Source: Pseudarthrobacter psychrotolerans
GTDB lineage: Bacteria > Actinomycetota > Actinomycetes > Actinomycetales > Micrococcaceae
DNA length: 64,000 nt
Assembly (NCBI RefSeq): GCF_009911795.1
Contig: NZ_CP047898.1
Coordinates: forward strand, 4,526,001-4,590,000
Reading direction: 5' to 3'
Part shown: in pieces, positions 8,085 to 16,290 of the stretch
Layout of the letters: every line of letters begins with the position of its first letter
Numbering within the stretch: position 1 is the first letter of the stretch
Notes under the pieces: model-generated
The model's database searches: none
What the model was told of the DNA's origin: nothing
What the model saw: the letters and a program-made list of their open reading frames with translations, nothing else
Position numbers and translations under genes: made by a program

Positions 8085-11000
8085 TTAGAGGATCGCGGTC
8101 ATGGGCGTCCACCCCGGACCGAGGTCGATCCGCTTGTACCAGTCACCGTTGCCGTTGTTTGGATAGAGCCAGAGCTCGCCGCTAGTGTCGCGGGCTATGA
8201 CGTCGGGTCTGCCGTCACCGTTCATGTCACCGGGTGCAGTGATCGCGGTCATGGTGTTCCAGCCCGCCCCCAGGTCTACGCGTTTGAACCATTCGTTCTG
8301 CCCGTTGCCTGGGTAGAGCCACAGGCGGCCGCTGGTGTCGCGGGCGACGAGGTCGACCATGCCATCTGCGTTGAAGTCCCCTGGAGCGACGATGGAGCTC
8401 ATGATGTTCCAGCCTGCGCCAAGATCAACGCGCTTGAGCCAGTCGCCGGCTCCGTTGTTGCGATACAGCCACAATTCGCCGCTGCTGTCCCGGGCAATTA
8501 GGTCCGGCAAACCGTCTGCATTGAAGTCCCCGGGGGTAACGATGGAGGTCATGACATTCCAGCCGCCGCCCATGTTCTGGCGTCTGGACCAGTCGCCGGT
8601 GCCGGTGCCTGGGTAGAGCCACAACTCACCGTTGGTGTCCCGGGCGATGACATCTGCTTTGCCGTCGCCGTTGAAGTCACCTGCGCTGACGATTGTGGAC
8701 ATCACGTTCCAGCCGCCGCCGAGGTCGATCCGCTTGGACCAGTCGCCCGTCCCCGTCCCGGGGTACAGCCACAGCTGCCCGGATGCGTCGCGGGCGATCA
8801 GGTCTGTTTTGCCGTCCCCGGTAAAGTCATTCAACCGTTTTGCGGTGTCGTGGGTCGTGTCGAACGTTGCGGTCCACGAAGCCGTCGCGCTATCAGCCAA
8901 GGCGTAGTCCGTCTTCGCCTTCGCGGTCACGGTGATCGTGCCGGCGACCGGATACGTTCCGGCGGGAACAATCGTCCCGCCTACGAGGTAGTCCACGCCG
9001 TCGGTGGCGGGGATCATGTAGGTGTCTTCGGCGGTGCCGTCCTTGTCGGTGAATGTCACCGGTGCCGGGGTGACCTGGTGCGGGGTGGTTTTGAAGGTGG
9101 TGGTCCACTCGGTGGTGCCGGTGAGGTCGTAGTCGGTGCGGGCCTTCGCGGTGACCGTGATCGTGCCGGTCCCGGGGTGGGTCCCGGCAGCCACGACGGC
9201 GTTGTTGATCAGGTAGTCCACGCCTTCGGTGGCCGGGATGGTGTAGGTGTCCTCGGCGGTCCCGTCGTTGTCGGTGAATGTCACCGGGGCCGGGGTCGCC
9301 TGGTGCGGGGTGGTTTTGAAGGTGGTGGTCCACTCGGTGGTGCCGGTGAGGGTGTAGTCGGTGCGGGCCTTCGCGGTGACGGTGAGCGTGCCGGTCCCGG
9401 GGTGGGTCCCGGCAGCCACGACGGCGTTGTTGATCAGGTAGTCCACGCCTTCGGTGGCCGGGATGGTGTAGGTGTCCTCGGCGGTCCCGTCGTTGTCGGT
9501 GAACGTCACCGGGGCCGGGGTCGCCTGGTGCGGGGTGGTTTTGAAGGTGGTGTTCCACTCGGTGGTGCCGGTGAGGGTGTAGTCGGTGCGGGCCTTCGCG
9601 GTGACGGTGAGCGTGCCGGTGCCCGGGTGGGTCCCGGCAGTAACGACGGTGTTGTTGATCAGGTAGTCCACGCCGTCGGTGGCCGGGATGGTGTAGGTGT
9701 CCTCGGCGGTGCCGTTGTTGTCGGTGAAGACCACCGGGGCCGGGGTGACCTGGTGCGGGGTGGTTTTGAAGGTGGTGGTCCACTCGGTCGTGCCGGTGAG
9801 GGTGTAGTCCGTCTTTGCCTTCGCGGTGACGGTGAGCGTGCCGGTGCCCGGGTGGGTCCCGGCAGTAACGACGGTGTTGTTGATCAGGTAGTCCACGCCG
9901 TCGGCGGCGGGGATCGTGTAGGTGTCCTCGGCGGTGCCGTCTTTGTCGGTGAAGACCACCGGGGCCGGGGTGACCTGGTGCGGGGTGGTTTTGAAGGTGG
10001 TGTTCCACTCGGTGGTGCCGGTGAGGGTGTAGTCGGTGCGGGCCTTCGCGGTGACGGTGAGCGTGCCGGTGCCCGGGTGGGTCCCGGCAGTAACGACGGT
10101 GTTGTTGATCAGGTAGTCCACGCCGTCGGTGGCCGGGATGGTGTAGGTGTCCTCGGCGGTGCCGTTGTTGTCGGTGAAGACCACCGGGGCCGGGGTGACC
10201 TGGTGCGGGGTGGTTTTGAAGGTGGTGGTCCACTCGGTCGTGCCGGTGAGGGTGTAGTCCGTCTTTGCCTTCGCGGTGACGGTGAGCGTGCCGGTGCCCG
10301 GGTGGGTCCCGGCAGTAACGACGGTGTTGTTGATCAGGTAGTCCACGCCGTCGGCGGCGGGGATCGTGTAGGTGTCCTCGGCGGTGCCGTCTTTGTCGGT
10401 GAAGACCACCGGGGCCGGGGTGACCTGGTGCGGGGTGGTTTTGAAGGTGGTGTTCCACTCGGTGGTGCCGGTGAGGGTGTAGTCGGTGCGGGCCTTCGCG
10501 GTGACGGTGAGCGTGCCGGTGCCCGGGTGGGTCCCGGCAGTAACGACGGTGTTGTTGATCAGGTAGTCCACGCCGTCGGTGGCCGGGATGGTGTAGGTGT
10601 CCTCGGCGGTGCCGTTGTTGTCGGTGAAGACCACCGGGGCCGGGGTGACCTGGTGCGGGGTGGTTTTGAAGGTGGTGGTCCACTCGGTCGTGCCGGTGAG
10701 GGTGTAGTCCGTCTTTGCCTTCGCGGTGACGGTGAGCGTGCCGGTGCCCGGGTGGGTCCCGGCAGTAACGACGGTGTTGTTGATCAGGTAGTCCACGCCG
10801 TCGGCGGCGGGGATCGTGTAGGTGTCCTCGGCGGTGCCGTCTTTGTCGGTGAAGACCACCGGGGCCGGGGTGACCTGGTACGGAGTGGCGGGCGAAAGGT
10901 GTACTGCAGCGGCTTTGAAGTCCAGGGAAACCGGTTCTGGGTTTTGCAATCCGCTGGGGTTTTTGTAGATAGTGCCGTCGTCCCTGTAGCTGAGGCCGGT

Positions 11001-12764
11001 GGTGCCCGTCCCTATGGCTACGCCCCAGAGGGTGAGGTCTCCCGATGCAATCTTGGTCTCGTCGACGGTGAGCGTGGCGGTGCCGTTGAAGGCCTTTTCA
11101 CCGTCCCAACGGACTTGAATGTCATTTCCAAGCCGGTCGCGGAGGTAGAAGAGAACGTACGTTACGGGGATGTTTTTTACTTGCCAGTCGAAACTGATTG
11201 TGTCTCCGTCGCGAACGATGTCCGGCGAGGTGCGCTTGAAGCTGACCAGTGACGGAGGCAGCGACAGATCCAGGGTGTTCCTGTCGCTGCTGAATGCGAA
11301 CTGCCATTGAATGGCTGTGCCAGAAGTGAAGATGAAGCCAGCTTTCGCGGTCGCGGTGACCGTTATCGTGCCGGTGCCTGGATAGGTGCCAGCCGCAACG
11401 GTCTGGCCATTCACCTGGTATTCCACGCCCTCCCTGTCGAGGATAGTGTAGGTGTCCTCGGCTATACCGTCGTTATCTGCAAACTCCGCCGGGGCTGGGG
11501 TAGCCAAAAATGGGGCAGACGGCACTGCGGGGTTGCGGAATGTGAATTGCATAGCGGAAACGTCTGGAAGTTGCTGGCCAGATGTGTCTGGAGCGTAGTT
11601 TGACCAGACCTCGCCGGTGGCCCAGAAGTCGATGTATCCGCGCGGGCTGCTGAAACTTGCGCTCTTGAATTTGAATTCGCTCGATTTTTGCCATTCATCC
11701 AGGGTCCCTGTTGCGGTGCCCGATAGGCTGTCGGAGCCTCGCCAGGAGGCACTGGTCGACGTTCCGTTTGGTCCTTCGAAGATGAATTGTGCCTCGCGGA
11801 TCGCGAGGTCCTTGACTTCCCAGTCGATAGAGATTGCATCGCCGGGACCGATGGTGGCAGGCGATGTCCTGGACATACTTACAAGCCAAGGAATGCTGGA
11901 GTATGTTCCTGGATTCAAGAATGTGAATTGCATAGCGGAAACGTCTGGAAGTTGCTGGCCAGATGGGTCTGGAGCGTAGTTTGACCAGACCTCGCCGGTG
12001 GCCCAGAAGTCGATGTATCCGCGCGGGCTGCTGAAACTTGCGCTCTTGAATTTGAATTCGCTCGATTTTTGCCATTCATCCAGGGTCCCTGTTGCGGTGC
12101 CCGATAGGCTGTCGGAGCCTCGCCAGGAGGCACTGGTCGACGTTCCGTTTGGTCCTTCGAAGATGAATTGTGCCTCGCGGATCGCGAGGTCCTTGACTTC
12201 CCAGTCGATAGAGATTGCATCGCCGGGACCGATGGTGGCAGGCGATGTCCTGGACATACTTACAAGCCAAGGAATGCTGGAGTATGTTCCTGGATTCAAG
12301 AATGTGAATTGCATAGCGGAAACGTCTGGAAGTTGCTGGACAGATGTGTCTGGAGCGTAGTTTGACCAGACCTCGCCGGTGGCCCAGAAGTCGATGTATC
12401 CGCGCGGGCTGCTGAAACTTGCGCTCTTGAATTTGAATTCGCTCGATTTTTGCCATTCATCCAGGGTCCCTGTTGCGGTGCCCGATAGGCTGTCGGAGCC
12501 TCGCCAGGAGGCACTGGTCGACGTTCCGTTTGGTCCTTCGAAGATGAATTGTGCCTCGCGGATCGCGAGGTCCTTAACTTCCCAGTCGATAGAGATTGCA
12601 TCGCCGGGACCGATGGTGGCAGGCGATGTCCTTGACATGCTAACAAGCCACGGAACACCTGCTTCTGCGGCCACAGATTCAGCCGCCCCGACATGAATGA
12701 CACTAGTTGCTGTCAATATAAACGCAACGAAAAACGAGCACCACAACGCCCCGAACTTGCCCAT
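8085..12764 (-). CDS. Giant secreted modular repeat protein with C-terminal FG-GAP/VCBS-type repeats
   Basis: This 1559-residue protein is predicted to be extracellular: a hydrophobic signal (about 5-28) ends near HVGAAES. Modules in order are three nearly identical 127-residue repeats (about 38-415, each opening PWLVSMSRTSP); a diverged module; a related VSFKRTSP unit; and an array of about ten 75-residue units opening TPAPV.FTD.DGTAEDTY. Five FG-GAP-like units follow at about 1305-1559, with calcium-type loops such as DFTGDGKTD, DFNGDGKAD and DMNGDGRPD. No LPXTG sorting signal is seen. The layout resembles large adhesins or surface-binding proteins, with a probable Ca-binding beta-propeller-like C-terminus; no enzymatic domain is visible. 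It stands alone, with a terminator downstream. Confidence 0.85.
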   Translation of the reverse strand: MGKFGALWCSFFVAFILTATSVIHVGAAESVAAEAGVPWLVSMSRTSPATIGPGDAISIDWEVKDLAIREAQFIFEGPNGTSTSASWRGSDSLSGTATGTLDEWQKSSEFKFKSASFSSPRGYIDFWATGEVWSNYAPDTSVQQLPDVSAMQFTFLNPGTYSSIPWLVSMSRTSPATIGPGDAISIDWEVKDLAIREAQFIFEGPNGTSTSASWRGSDSLSGTATGTLDEWQKSSEFKFKSASFSSPRGYIDFWATGEVWSNYAPDPSGQQLPDVSAMQFTFLNPGTYSSIPWLVSMSRTSPATIGPGDAISIDWEVKDLAIREAQFIFEGPNGTSTSASWRGSDSLSGTATGTLDEWQKSSEFKFKSASFSSPRGYIDFWATGEVWSNYAPDTSGQQLPDVSAMQFTFRNPAVPSAPFLATPAPAEFADNDGIAEDTYTILDREGVEYQVNGQTVAAGTYPGTGTITVTATAKAGFIFTSGTAIQWQFAFSSDRNTLDLSLPPSLVSFKRTSPDIVRDGDTISFDWQVKNIPVTYVLFYLRDRLGNDIQVRWDGEKAFNGTATLTVDETKIASGDLTLWGVAIGTGTTGLSYRDDGTIYKNPSGLQNPEPVSLDFKAAAVHLSPATPYQVTPAPVVFTDKDGTAEDTYTIPAADGVDYLINNTVVTAGTHPGTGTLTVTAKAKTDYTLTGTTEWTTTFKTTPHQVTPAPVVFTDNNGTAEDTYTIPATDGVDYLINNTVVTAGTHPGTGTLTVTAKARTDYTLTGTTEWNTTFKTTPHQVTPAPVVFTDKDGTAEDTYTIPAADGVDYLINNTVVTAGTHPGTGTLTVTAKAKTDYTLTGTTEWTTTFKTTPHQVTPAPVVFTDNNGTAEDTYTIPATDGVDYLINNTVVTAGTHPGTGTLTVTAKARTDYTLTGTTEWNTTFKTTPHQVTPAPVVFTDKDGTAEDTYTIPAADGVDYLINNTVVTAGTHPGTGTLTVTAKAKTDYTLTGTTEWTTTFKTTPHQVTPAPVVFTDNNGTAEDTYTIPATDGVDYLINNTVVTAGTHPGTGTLTVTAKARTDYTLTGTTEWNTTFKTTPHQATPAPVTFTDNDGTAEDTYTIPATEGVDYLINNAVVAAGTHPGTGTLTVTAKARTDYTLTGTTEWTTTFKTTPHQATPAPVTFTDNDGTAEDTYTIPATEGVDYLINNAVVAAGTHPGTGTITVTAKARTDYDLTGTTEWTTTFKTTPHQVTPAPVTFTDKDGTAEDTYMIPATDGVDYLVGGTIVPAGTYPVAGTITVTAKAKTDYALADSATASWTATFDTTHDTAKRLNDFTGDGKTDLIARDASGQLWLYPGTGTGDWSKRIDLGGGWNVMSTIVSAGDFNGDGKADVIARDTNGELWLYPGTGTGDWSRRQNMGGGWNVMTSIVTPGDFNADGLPDLIARDSSGELWLYRNNGAGDWLKRVDLGAGWNIMSSIVAPGDFNADGMVDLVARDTSGRLWLYPGNGQNEWFKRVDLGAGWNTMTAITAPGDMNGDGRPDVIARDTSGELWLYPNNGNGDWYKRIDLGPGWTPMTAIL
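9075..10874 (-). repeat. Eight tandem 225-bp coding repeats (75 residues each)
   Basis: The word CTGGTGCGGGG recurs exactly every 225 bp, at 9075, 9300, 9525, 9750, 9975, 10200, 10425 and 10650, with a degenerate copy at 10875. Units alternate in two types (KDG/EWTT and NNG/EWNT). From 9525 to 10874 they form three essentially identical 450-bp dimers, so the array grew recently by duplication of pairs. Copy number is at risk of assembly collapse or expansion. Confidence 0.9.
11511..12653 (-). repeat. Three tandem 381-bp coding repeats (127 residues each)
   Basis: Blocks of 381 bp repeat almost base for base; for example GGAATGCTGGAGTATG occurs at about 11890 and 12271. The few differences give DTSVQQ, DPSGQQ and DTSGQQ in successive copies. 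They encode the N-terminal PWLVSMSRTSP modules. Near identity implies very recent expansion or gene conversion. Confidence 0.9.
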
Positions 12765-13027
12765 GCTAAAACCCCAGTATTCGTTTCATCAGCGACTGCT
12801 GCCGCTCACGTCGAACTGGATCTTACCTCAGCGATCCGGCGGGTTTGGGCTGATAGGGGCCGAGGAGCGTGGGGCTATGCACCCGACGTTAACACAACGC
12901 CGCATTTCCTCCCTGCACAGTGCCCTCTATGAAGCCAGGCACTGGATGTTGTTCCGCTTAAAGAACAAACTCCCGGGCCATCTGGAACCATGAGGGCTGC
13001 CCTGTCCTCTCCGGGCCTCTTCGGCTT

Positions 13028-13984
13028 TCAAACCGGCGGCCAGTTCGCGGCGCCCGGTCCGTCGAACAACGCGCTGGTGCTGCTCTGGGGTACCACCACG
13101 TGGACGGCGTTGCGCTGGACGGTGAAGTCGGTGGGCGTGGTTGTCGCGATCTCGCCGTCGAGGTTCACCGGCAGCGGCCGCTCGGTGACCAGCCGGACAC
13201 GTCGGCTGGTCAGGTGGTACACACGGTCGTGTTTGATGAAGCTTCCGTCCTTGAGCAACCGCGCGATACTCACATGCTCCCGGAGTGGCCCCGCCAGGAT
13301 CGCGTAGATGTCGAGGGTGTGGTCGTCGATCCCTGCCGTGGGGGAGACCGTGTTGCCGCCGCCGTAATGCCGGCCGTTGCCGACGGCCACCTGAAGCAGG
13401 CTGTCGAGTTCCATCGGCTCGTGGTCCCCGTCGGGGAACTCGAGACGGGCCCGGAACGCCTTGTGCCGGGCATAAGCCGTTAGCGTGGCGATGCTGTACG
13501 CCAATGGCCCGATGTACCGCTTCAGGCGGGGGCTGAGCGCTTCGGTAACAGCCACCGACAGGCCAACGGAGGCGACGTTGAGGAATGGCTCGCCGTTGGC
13601 CCGGCCGAGGTCGATGTCCACGACCTTCCCTTCGCCGATGGCAGCGCACGCCTCCGCAAGATTGTTCGGAATCTCCAGCGTGCGGGCGAAGTCATTGGCC
13701 GTGCCCAGCGGAAGAACGCCGAGCACAACCTTGGTGCCGGCAACCCGACCGGCGGCGTAGGACACAGTCCCGTCGCCGCCACCAACTACGACCAGGTCGT
13801 GCCCGTCCGCAAGCACCCGGTCAAACGTTCCGGCCAGGTCTGCCCCGGACAGCACGCGGTGCACCGAGGAAATGGGCACGCCTGCCTCGCGCATCGTGTC
13901 CACGGCAAGTTCGGGTGCCGCCCCTCGGCGTGATCCGGCGTTGATAACAACGGCGGCAGAGCGTGCGTCCCGGGCAGCCTTCAT
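13028..13984 (-). CDS. Diacylglycerol kinase / lipid kinase family protein
   Basis: This 318-residue DAGK-catalytic-domain (YegS/DgkB type) protein would phosphorylate diacylglycerol or a related lipid with ATP at the membrane. The N-terminal VVINAGSRRG opens the fold. The nucleotide motif VVVGGGDGTVSYAAG lies at about 71-85 and LGVLPLGTANDFARTL at about 92-107. GNGRHYGGGNTVSPTAGIDD near 195-215 and a PVNLDGE near the C-terminus complete the conserved set. It is the intact counterpart of the split relic at 1-258 and 7067-7099. Just upstream lies a 30-codon tail of a ThDP-enzyme gene. Confidence 0.88.
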   Translation of the reverse strand: MKAARDARSAAVVINAGSRRGAAPELAVDTMREAGVPISSVHRVLSGADLAGTFDRVLADGHDLVVVGGGDGTVSYAAGRVAGTKVVLGVLPLGTANDFARTLEIPNNLAEACAAIGEGKVVDIDLGRANGEPFLNVASVGLSVAVTEALSPRLKRYIGPLAYSIATLTAYARHKAFRARLEFPDGDHEPMELDSLLQVAVGNGRHYGGGNTVSPTAGIDDHTLDIYAILAGPLREHVSIARLLKDGSFIKHDRVYHLTSRRVRLVTERPLPVNLDGEIATTTPTDFTVQRNAVHVVVPQSSTSALFDGPGAANWPPV

Positions 13985-14019
13985 GTGGACATGTTAGGCG
14001 GTAGACCTGTGAATTGCTG

Positions 14020-14109
14020 CTAGCCCGCCACCGCCGCCTTCGCCGCCTGCGAGGCCTCCATCCACTCGCTCAGCCACGGGGCCTGGACGCTCGATGTGAT
14101 GCGGCAGTC
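14020..14109 (-). pseudogene. Last 29 codons of a ThDP-enzyme gene
   Basis: The minus strand encodes DCRITSSVQAPWLSEWMEAS... and ends in TAG at 14020-14022. This matches the extreme C-terminus of the intact enzyme at 16291-17949 and of the relic at 7096. Sequence further upstream is unrelated. With the 7.1-kb relic it shows that a ThDP-enzyme gene directly precedes the kinase gene in both kinase copies. Confidence 0.75.
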
Positions 14110-14213
14110 TTGTCCGGTCCTTCGGTGCACCGGGAAGAGCACGGCGTCGCCGGTTGATCAGCTCGCCCGCTCCGGTCGCTGGCTCCGCCGCGTGCAGGCC
14201 GCGCCGGAGTGGT

Positions 14214-15110
14214 TCAGGTTGGAAGGCCGGCCCTGATCTGGATGAGGGTGAGGTCCAACAGAGGCGTAGGGACGTTGAGGCTGCGGGCTCTGCCGGCAAG
14301 GTCGCCAAGGATGTGCTCGGCCTCCGATGGGAGCCCTGCGCTGAGGTCCCGGTACAGGGAGGAAGTGAACGCCGATCCCGGTTCAGTCAGTATGCCGACT
14401 GCTTGTGCATGACCGGCGTCGGAAACGGGATGTCCTGCCGCCGCCGCCACCGCTTCGGTTTCACTGATGGCCTCCAGGATCCTGGACCGCCCGCCGGCGT
14501 CGATGATCCGTCCAACCGGCGCCCGGAACAGGCAGTTGACGATTCCTGCGGCCGCGATGAATACCCATTTCTCCCACAGGGCGCCGGCTACGTCGTCCAC
14601 TACCGAGAAGTCGACGCCGGGCACGTCCAGAGCCTCGGAAACATCCGTAGGGACAGGGTTTCCGTTGAGCCCGCCCACCGTGAGGGAAGTGAGGGGCATC
14701 TGCTGGCGGACCACATCGCCCTCAAGAGTGGCGACGATCCGGGCCAGGCCGCCGAGCACCTGGCCCGGGTACAACTGCTCAAGCCGGTCCACATGGGCCA
14801 TGCCGTTGAGGATGGGAATGATGCTCGTTCCAGGCCCGACGAAAGCCCCAATCTCGCCGAGTACGCCCTCGAACGCGGTGGCTTTGACCGTGACGAGGAT
14901 CAGATCGAAGGCCTCTGACCCGTCCGGGGCGGTGATGGTTTTTACCGGGTGCGTCCGGTCAGCGGTGGGGGAGATGAAGCGTAACCCGTCGCGGCGAAGG
15001 ACCTCCTGCTTGCGCGGACGCACCAAATAGGTGACATCCCGTCCTGCTTCCTGCAGGAGCGTGCCGAACGCCCCGCCTGTGGCTCCGGCTCCGACGACGA
15101 GTATCCGCAT
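14214..15110 (-). CDS. panE: 2-dehydropantoate 2-reductase family protein (PanE/ApbA)
   Basis: This 298-residue NADPH-dependent ketopantoate reductase-like enzyme has an N-terminal Rossmann motif, VVGAGATGGAFG at about 5-16. The substrate-domain lysine region fits LWEKWVFIAAAGIVNCLFRAP around 175-195. PanE makes pantoate for coenzyme A, but many paralogs act on other 2-oxo acids, so the gene symbol is tentative. The ATG at 15108-15110 has GGAAAGG about ten bases upstream; a start ten codons earlier is open but lacks this site. The neighbours do not point to pantothenate synthesis. Confidence 0.8.
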   Translation of the reverse strand: MRILVVGAGATGGAFGTLLQEAGRDVTYLVRPRKQEVLRRDGLRFISPTADRTHPVKTITAPDGSEAFDLILVTVKATAFEGVLGEIGAFVGPGTSIIPILNGMAHVDRLEQLYPGQVLGGLARIVATLEGDVVRQQMPLTSLTVGGLNGNPVPTDVSEALDVPGVDFSVVDDVAGALWEKWVFIAAAGIVNCLFRAPVGRIIDAGGRSRILEAISETEAVAAAAGHPVSDAGHAQAVGILTEPGSAFTSSLYRDLSAGLPSEAEHILGDLAGRARSLNVPTPLLDLTLIQIRAGLPT

Positions 15111-15230
15111 GGGTGCATGCCTTTCCGGGGTGGTTTTCAAGGATTAACCGGACACAAGAGCCTGGGAACAGCAGATGAGGCTTTGTATCCGATGTTCCAA
15201 GGCTAGGTTGTTTCAGCAGGACCCTTACAC

Positions 15231-15255
15231 CCGTGGCGAACTGGGTTCGCCACGG
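15231..15255 (-). terminator. Hairpin after the ABM-like gene
   Basis: CCGTGGCGAAC-TGG-GTTCGCCACGG is a perfect 11-bp stem with a 3-nt loop, 50 bp downstream of the 15305 stop and 120 bp before panE. There is no T-run. This I-shaped hairpin type is common as a terminator in actinobacteria. Confidence 0.6.
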
Positions 15256-15304
15256 TTCCGGGAAGGTTGCGTCGGCGCCCCGTCAGGCGGCCTGCTGAAG
15301 CTGG

Positions 15305-15622
15305 CTAGCCGTTGCCCGCGCCGTCTCCGGTGTCCTCCCACATGACATCCAGATTGTGGAAGATCACGGGTCCGTCGCACAGTTCCGCCATTTTGGCAGC
15401 GAACTCCGACGTTTCCGGCCGGCCGGAGTTCTCCATCGCCGACTCAAAGGATTCGAAGTCGACGATGGTGAAGTAGGTGCCCGGGTGGTCCCTGTCCGCC
15501 GTGGCAACAATCCGGCGGAACGTGGCCGGAGCGCTCCCTTCGGTTCTTGAGGGACGGCCCAGTTCTTCAATCTCCTTGATACGGGAGGTCTTGAATTCGA
15601 TGATCTGCACAAACCCGGCCAT
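15305..15622 (-). CDS. Small dimeric alpha/beta-barrel (ABM-like) protein
   Basis: This protein of about 105 residues starts MAGFVQIIEFKTSRIKEIEE. The start at 15620-15622 follows an AAGGAG at ideal distance; the longer upstream frame has no such site. The pattern FVQIIEFKTS ... TYFTIVDFESFESAMENSGRPETSEFA resembles the ferredoxin-like fold of antibiotic-biosynthesis-monooxygenase/EthD/NIPSNAP proteins. Its substrate is unknown. It is probably monocistronic, given the hairpin after it and the divergent small gene at 15900. Confidence 0.6.
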   Translation of the reverse strand: MAGFVQIIEFKTSRIKEIEELGRPSRTEGSAPATFRRIVATADRDHPGTYFTIVDFESFESAMENSGRPETSEFAAKMAELCDGPVIFHNLDVMWEDTGDGAGNG

Positions 15623-15899
15623 GACGGCTCCTTGACGGCGGTGGACGTTGATGCGGATCAGACTAGTCCCCGCATCGGATGGCGAACAGGTGCATTGCGT
15701 AAACGTGAGCGTTCCCACCTTATTTTGAGTAGCTCACGATAAGCCTGTAGAGTTAGATGCAGGCCACCGTAGCCCTTGAGTACCGCACCGGTGAACATAC
15801 CCGGGCCAGCGGGGCAAGCGACACGACGCGCAACCGCCCTCCTGCTTGAGCGGCACAAGAACCCGAATGGCCCTCATCCTGAAACTCCAAGGAGAACCC

Positions 15900-16187
15900 A
15901 TGACTTTGCTGACCCAACGCCCCGTAACATCCTCATCCACCACCGAAACCACCCTCAAGACCGCTACCGGGATCACTGTCGCTGACGCCGCAGTGCGCGG
16001 CGGCAGCTACGTGACTCTCCCCGCCGGCAGCGTCCCCGCCGGCGTCGAGGGCAGCTATGTCACCGTCGCCGGCGGCCGAAACCTGCCCCCCGTCACCCGT
16101 GGCAGCTATGTCACAGTAGACGGCACTCCCGTTGTCGCCGCCAGCGTCATCGAGGGCAGCTACGTATCGCTTCCAACGGCGGCCTAG
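15900..16187 (+). CDS. Small protein with four GSYV(T/S) repeats, function unknown
   Basis: I do not recognise this 95-residue product. The start at 15900 is set by AAGGAG six bases upstream. After a Thr/Ser-rich first 35 residues come four copies of GSYVT or GSYVS spaced 16-18 residues apart: RGGSYVTLPAG, VEGSYVTVAGG, TRGSYVTVDGT and IEGSYVSLPT. Three of the four are preceded by a charged residue plus glycine. There is no signal peptide, membrane segment or cysteine. A strong bidirectional terminator follows at once, so it is a stand-alone expressed unit. A repeat-core precursor peptide or a beta-repeat protein are both conceivable; no modification enzyme sits next to it. Confidence 0.75.
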   Translation: MTLLTQRPVTSSSTTETTLKTATGITVADAAVRGGSYVTLPAGSVPAGVEGSYVTVAGGRNLPPVTRGSYVTVDGTPVVAASVIEGSYVSLPTAA

Positions 16188-16230
16188 AGCCCCGGCGCCC
16201 TGCCTGGGATAGCACCACCGCGGGCTTAAA

Positions 16231-16273
16231 AGGAGGCCGACGGCGACACTGGGTGTCGTTGTCGGCCTCCTTT
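16231..16273. terminator. Bidirectional rho-independent terminator
   Basis: AGGAGGCCGAC...CGACAC pairs with GTGTCG...GTCGGCCTCCT, 17 bp with one two-base mismatch and a TGG loop. A-run on the left and T-run on the right make it work for both the GSYVT gene (+) and the ThDP enzyme (-), which converge here. Confidence 0.9.
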
Positions 16274-16290
16274 GTCGTGCCAGTAGGCAG

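Noticed and set aside
8893..10683. 596-codon His/Arg-rich minus-strand frame
   Set aside because: Out-of-frame reading of the same repeat array; composition is an artefact.
9075..10874. Regular repeats considered as a CRISPR array
   Set aside because: Repeats are 225 bp, coding and contiguous without unique spacers.
8850..11252. 800-codon open frame on the plus strand opposite the repeat protein
   Set aside because: It is a shadow of the 225-bp repeats: Gly/Val/Arg-only low-complexity protein, no ribosome site, while the minus frame has a signal peptide and recognisable modules.
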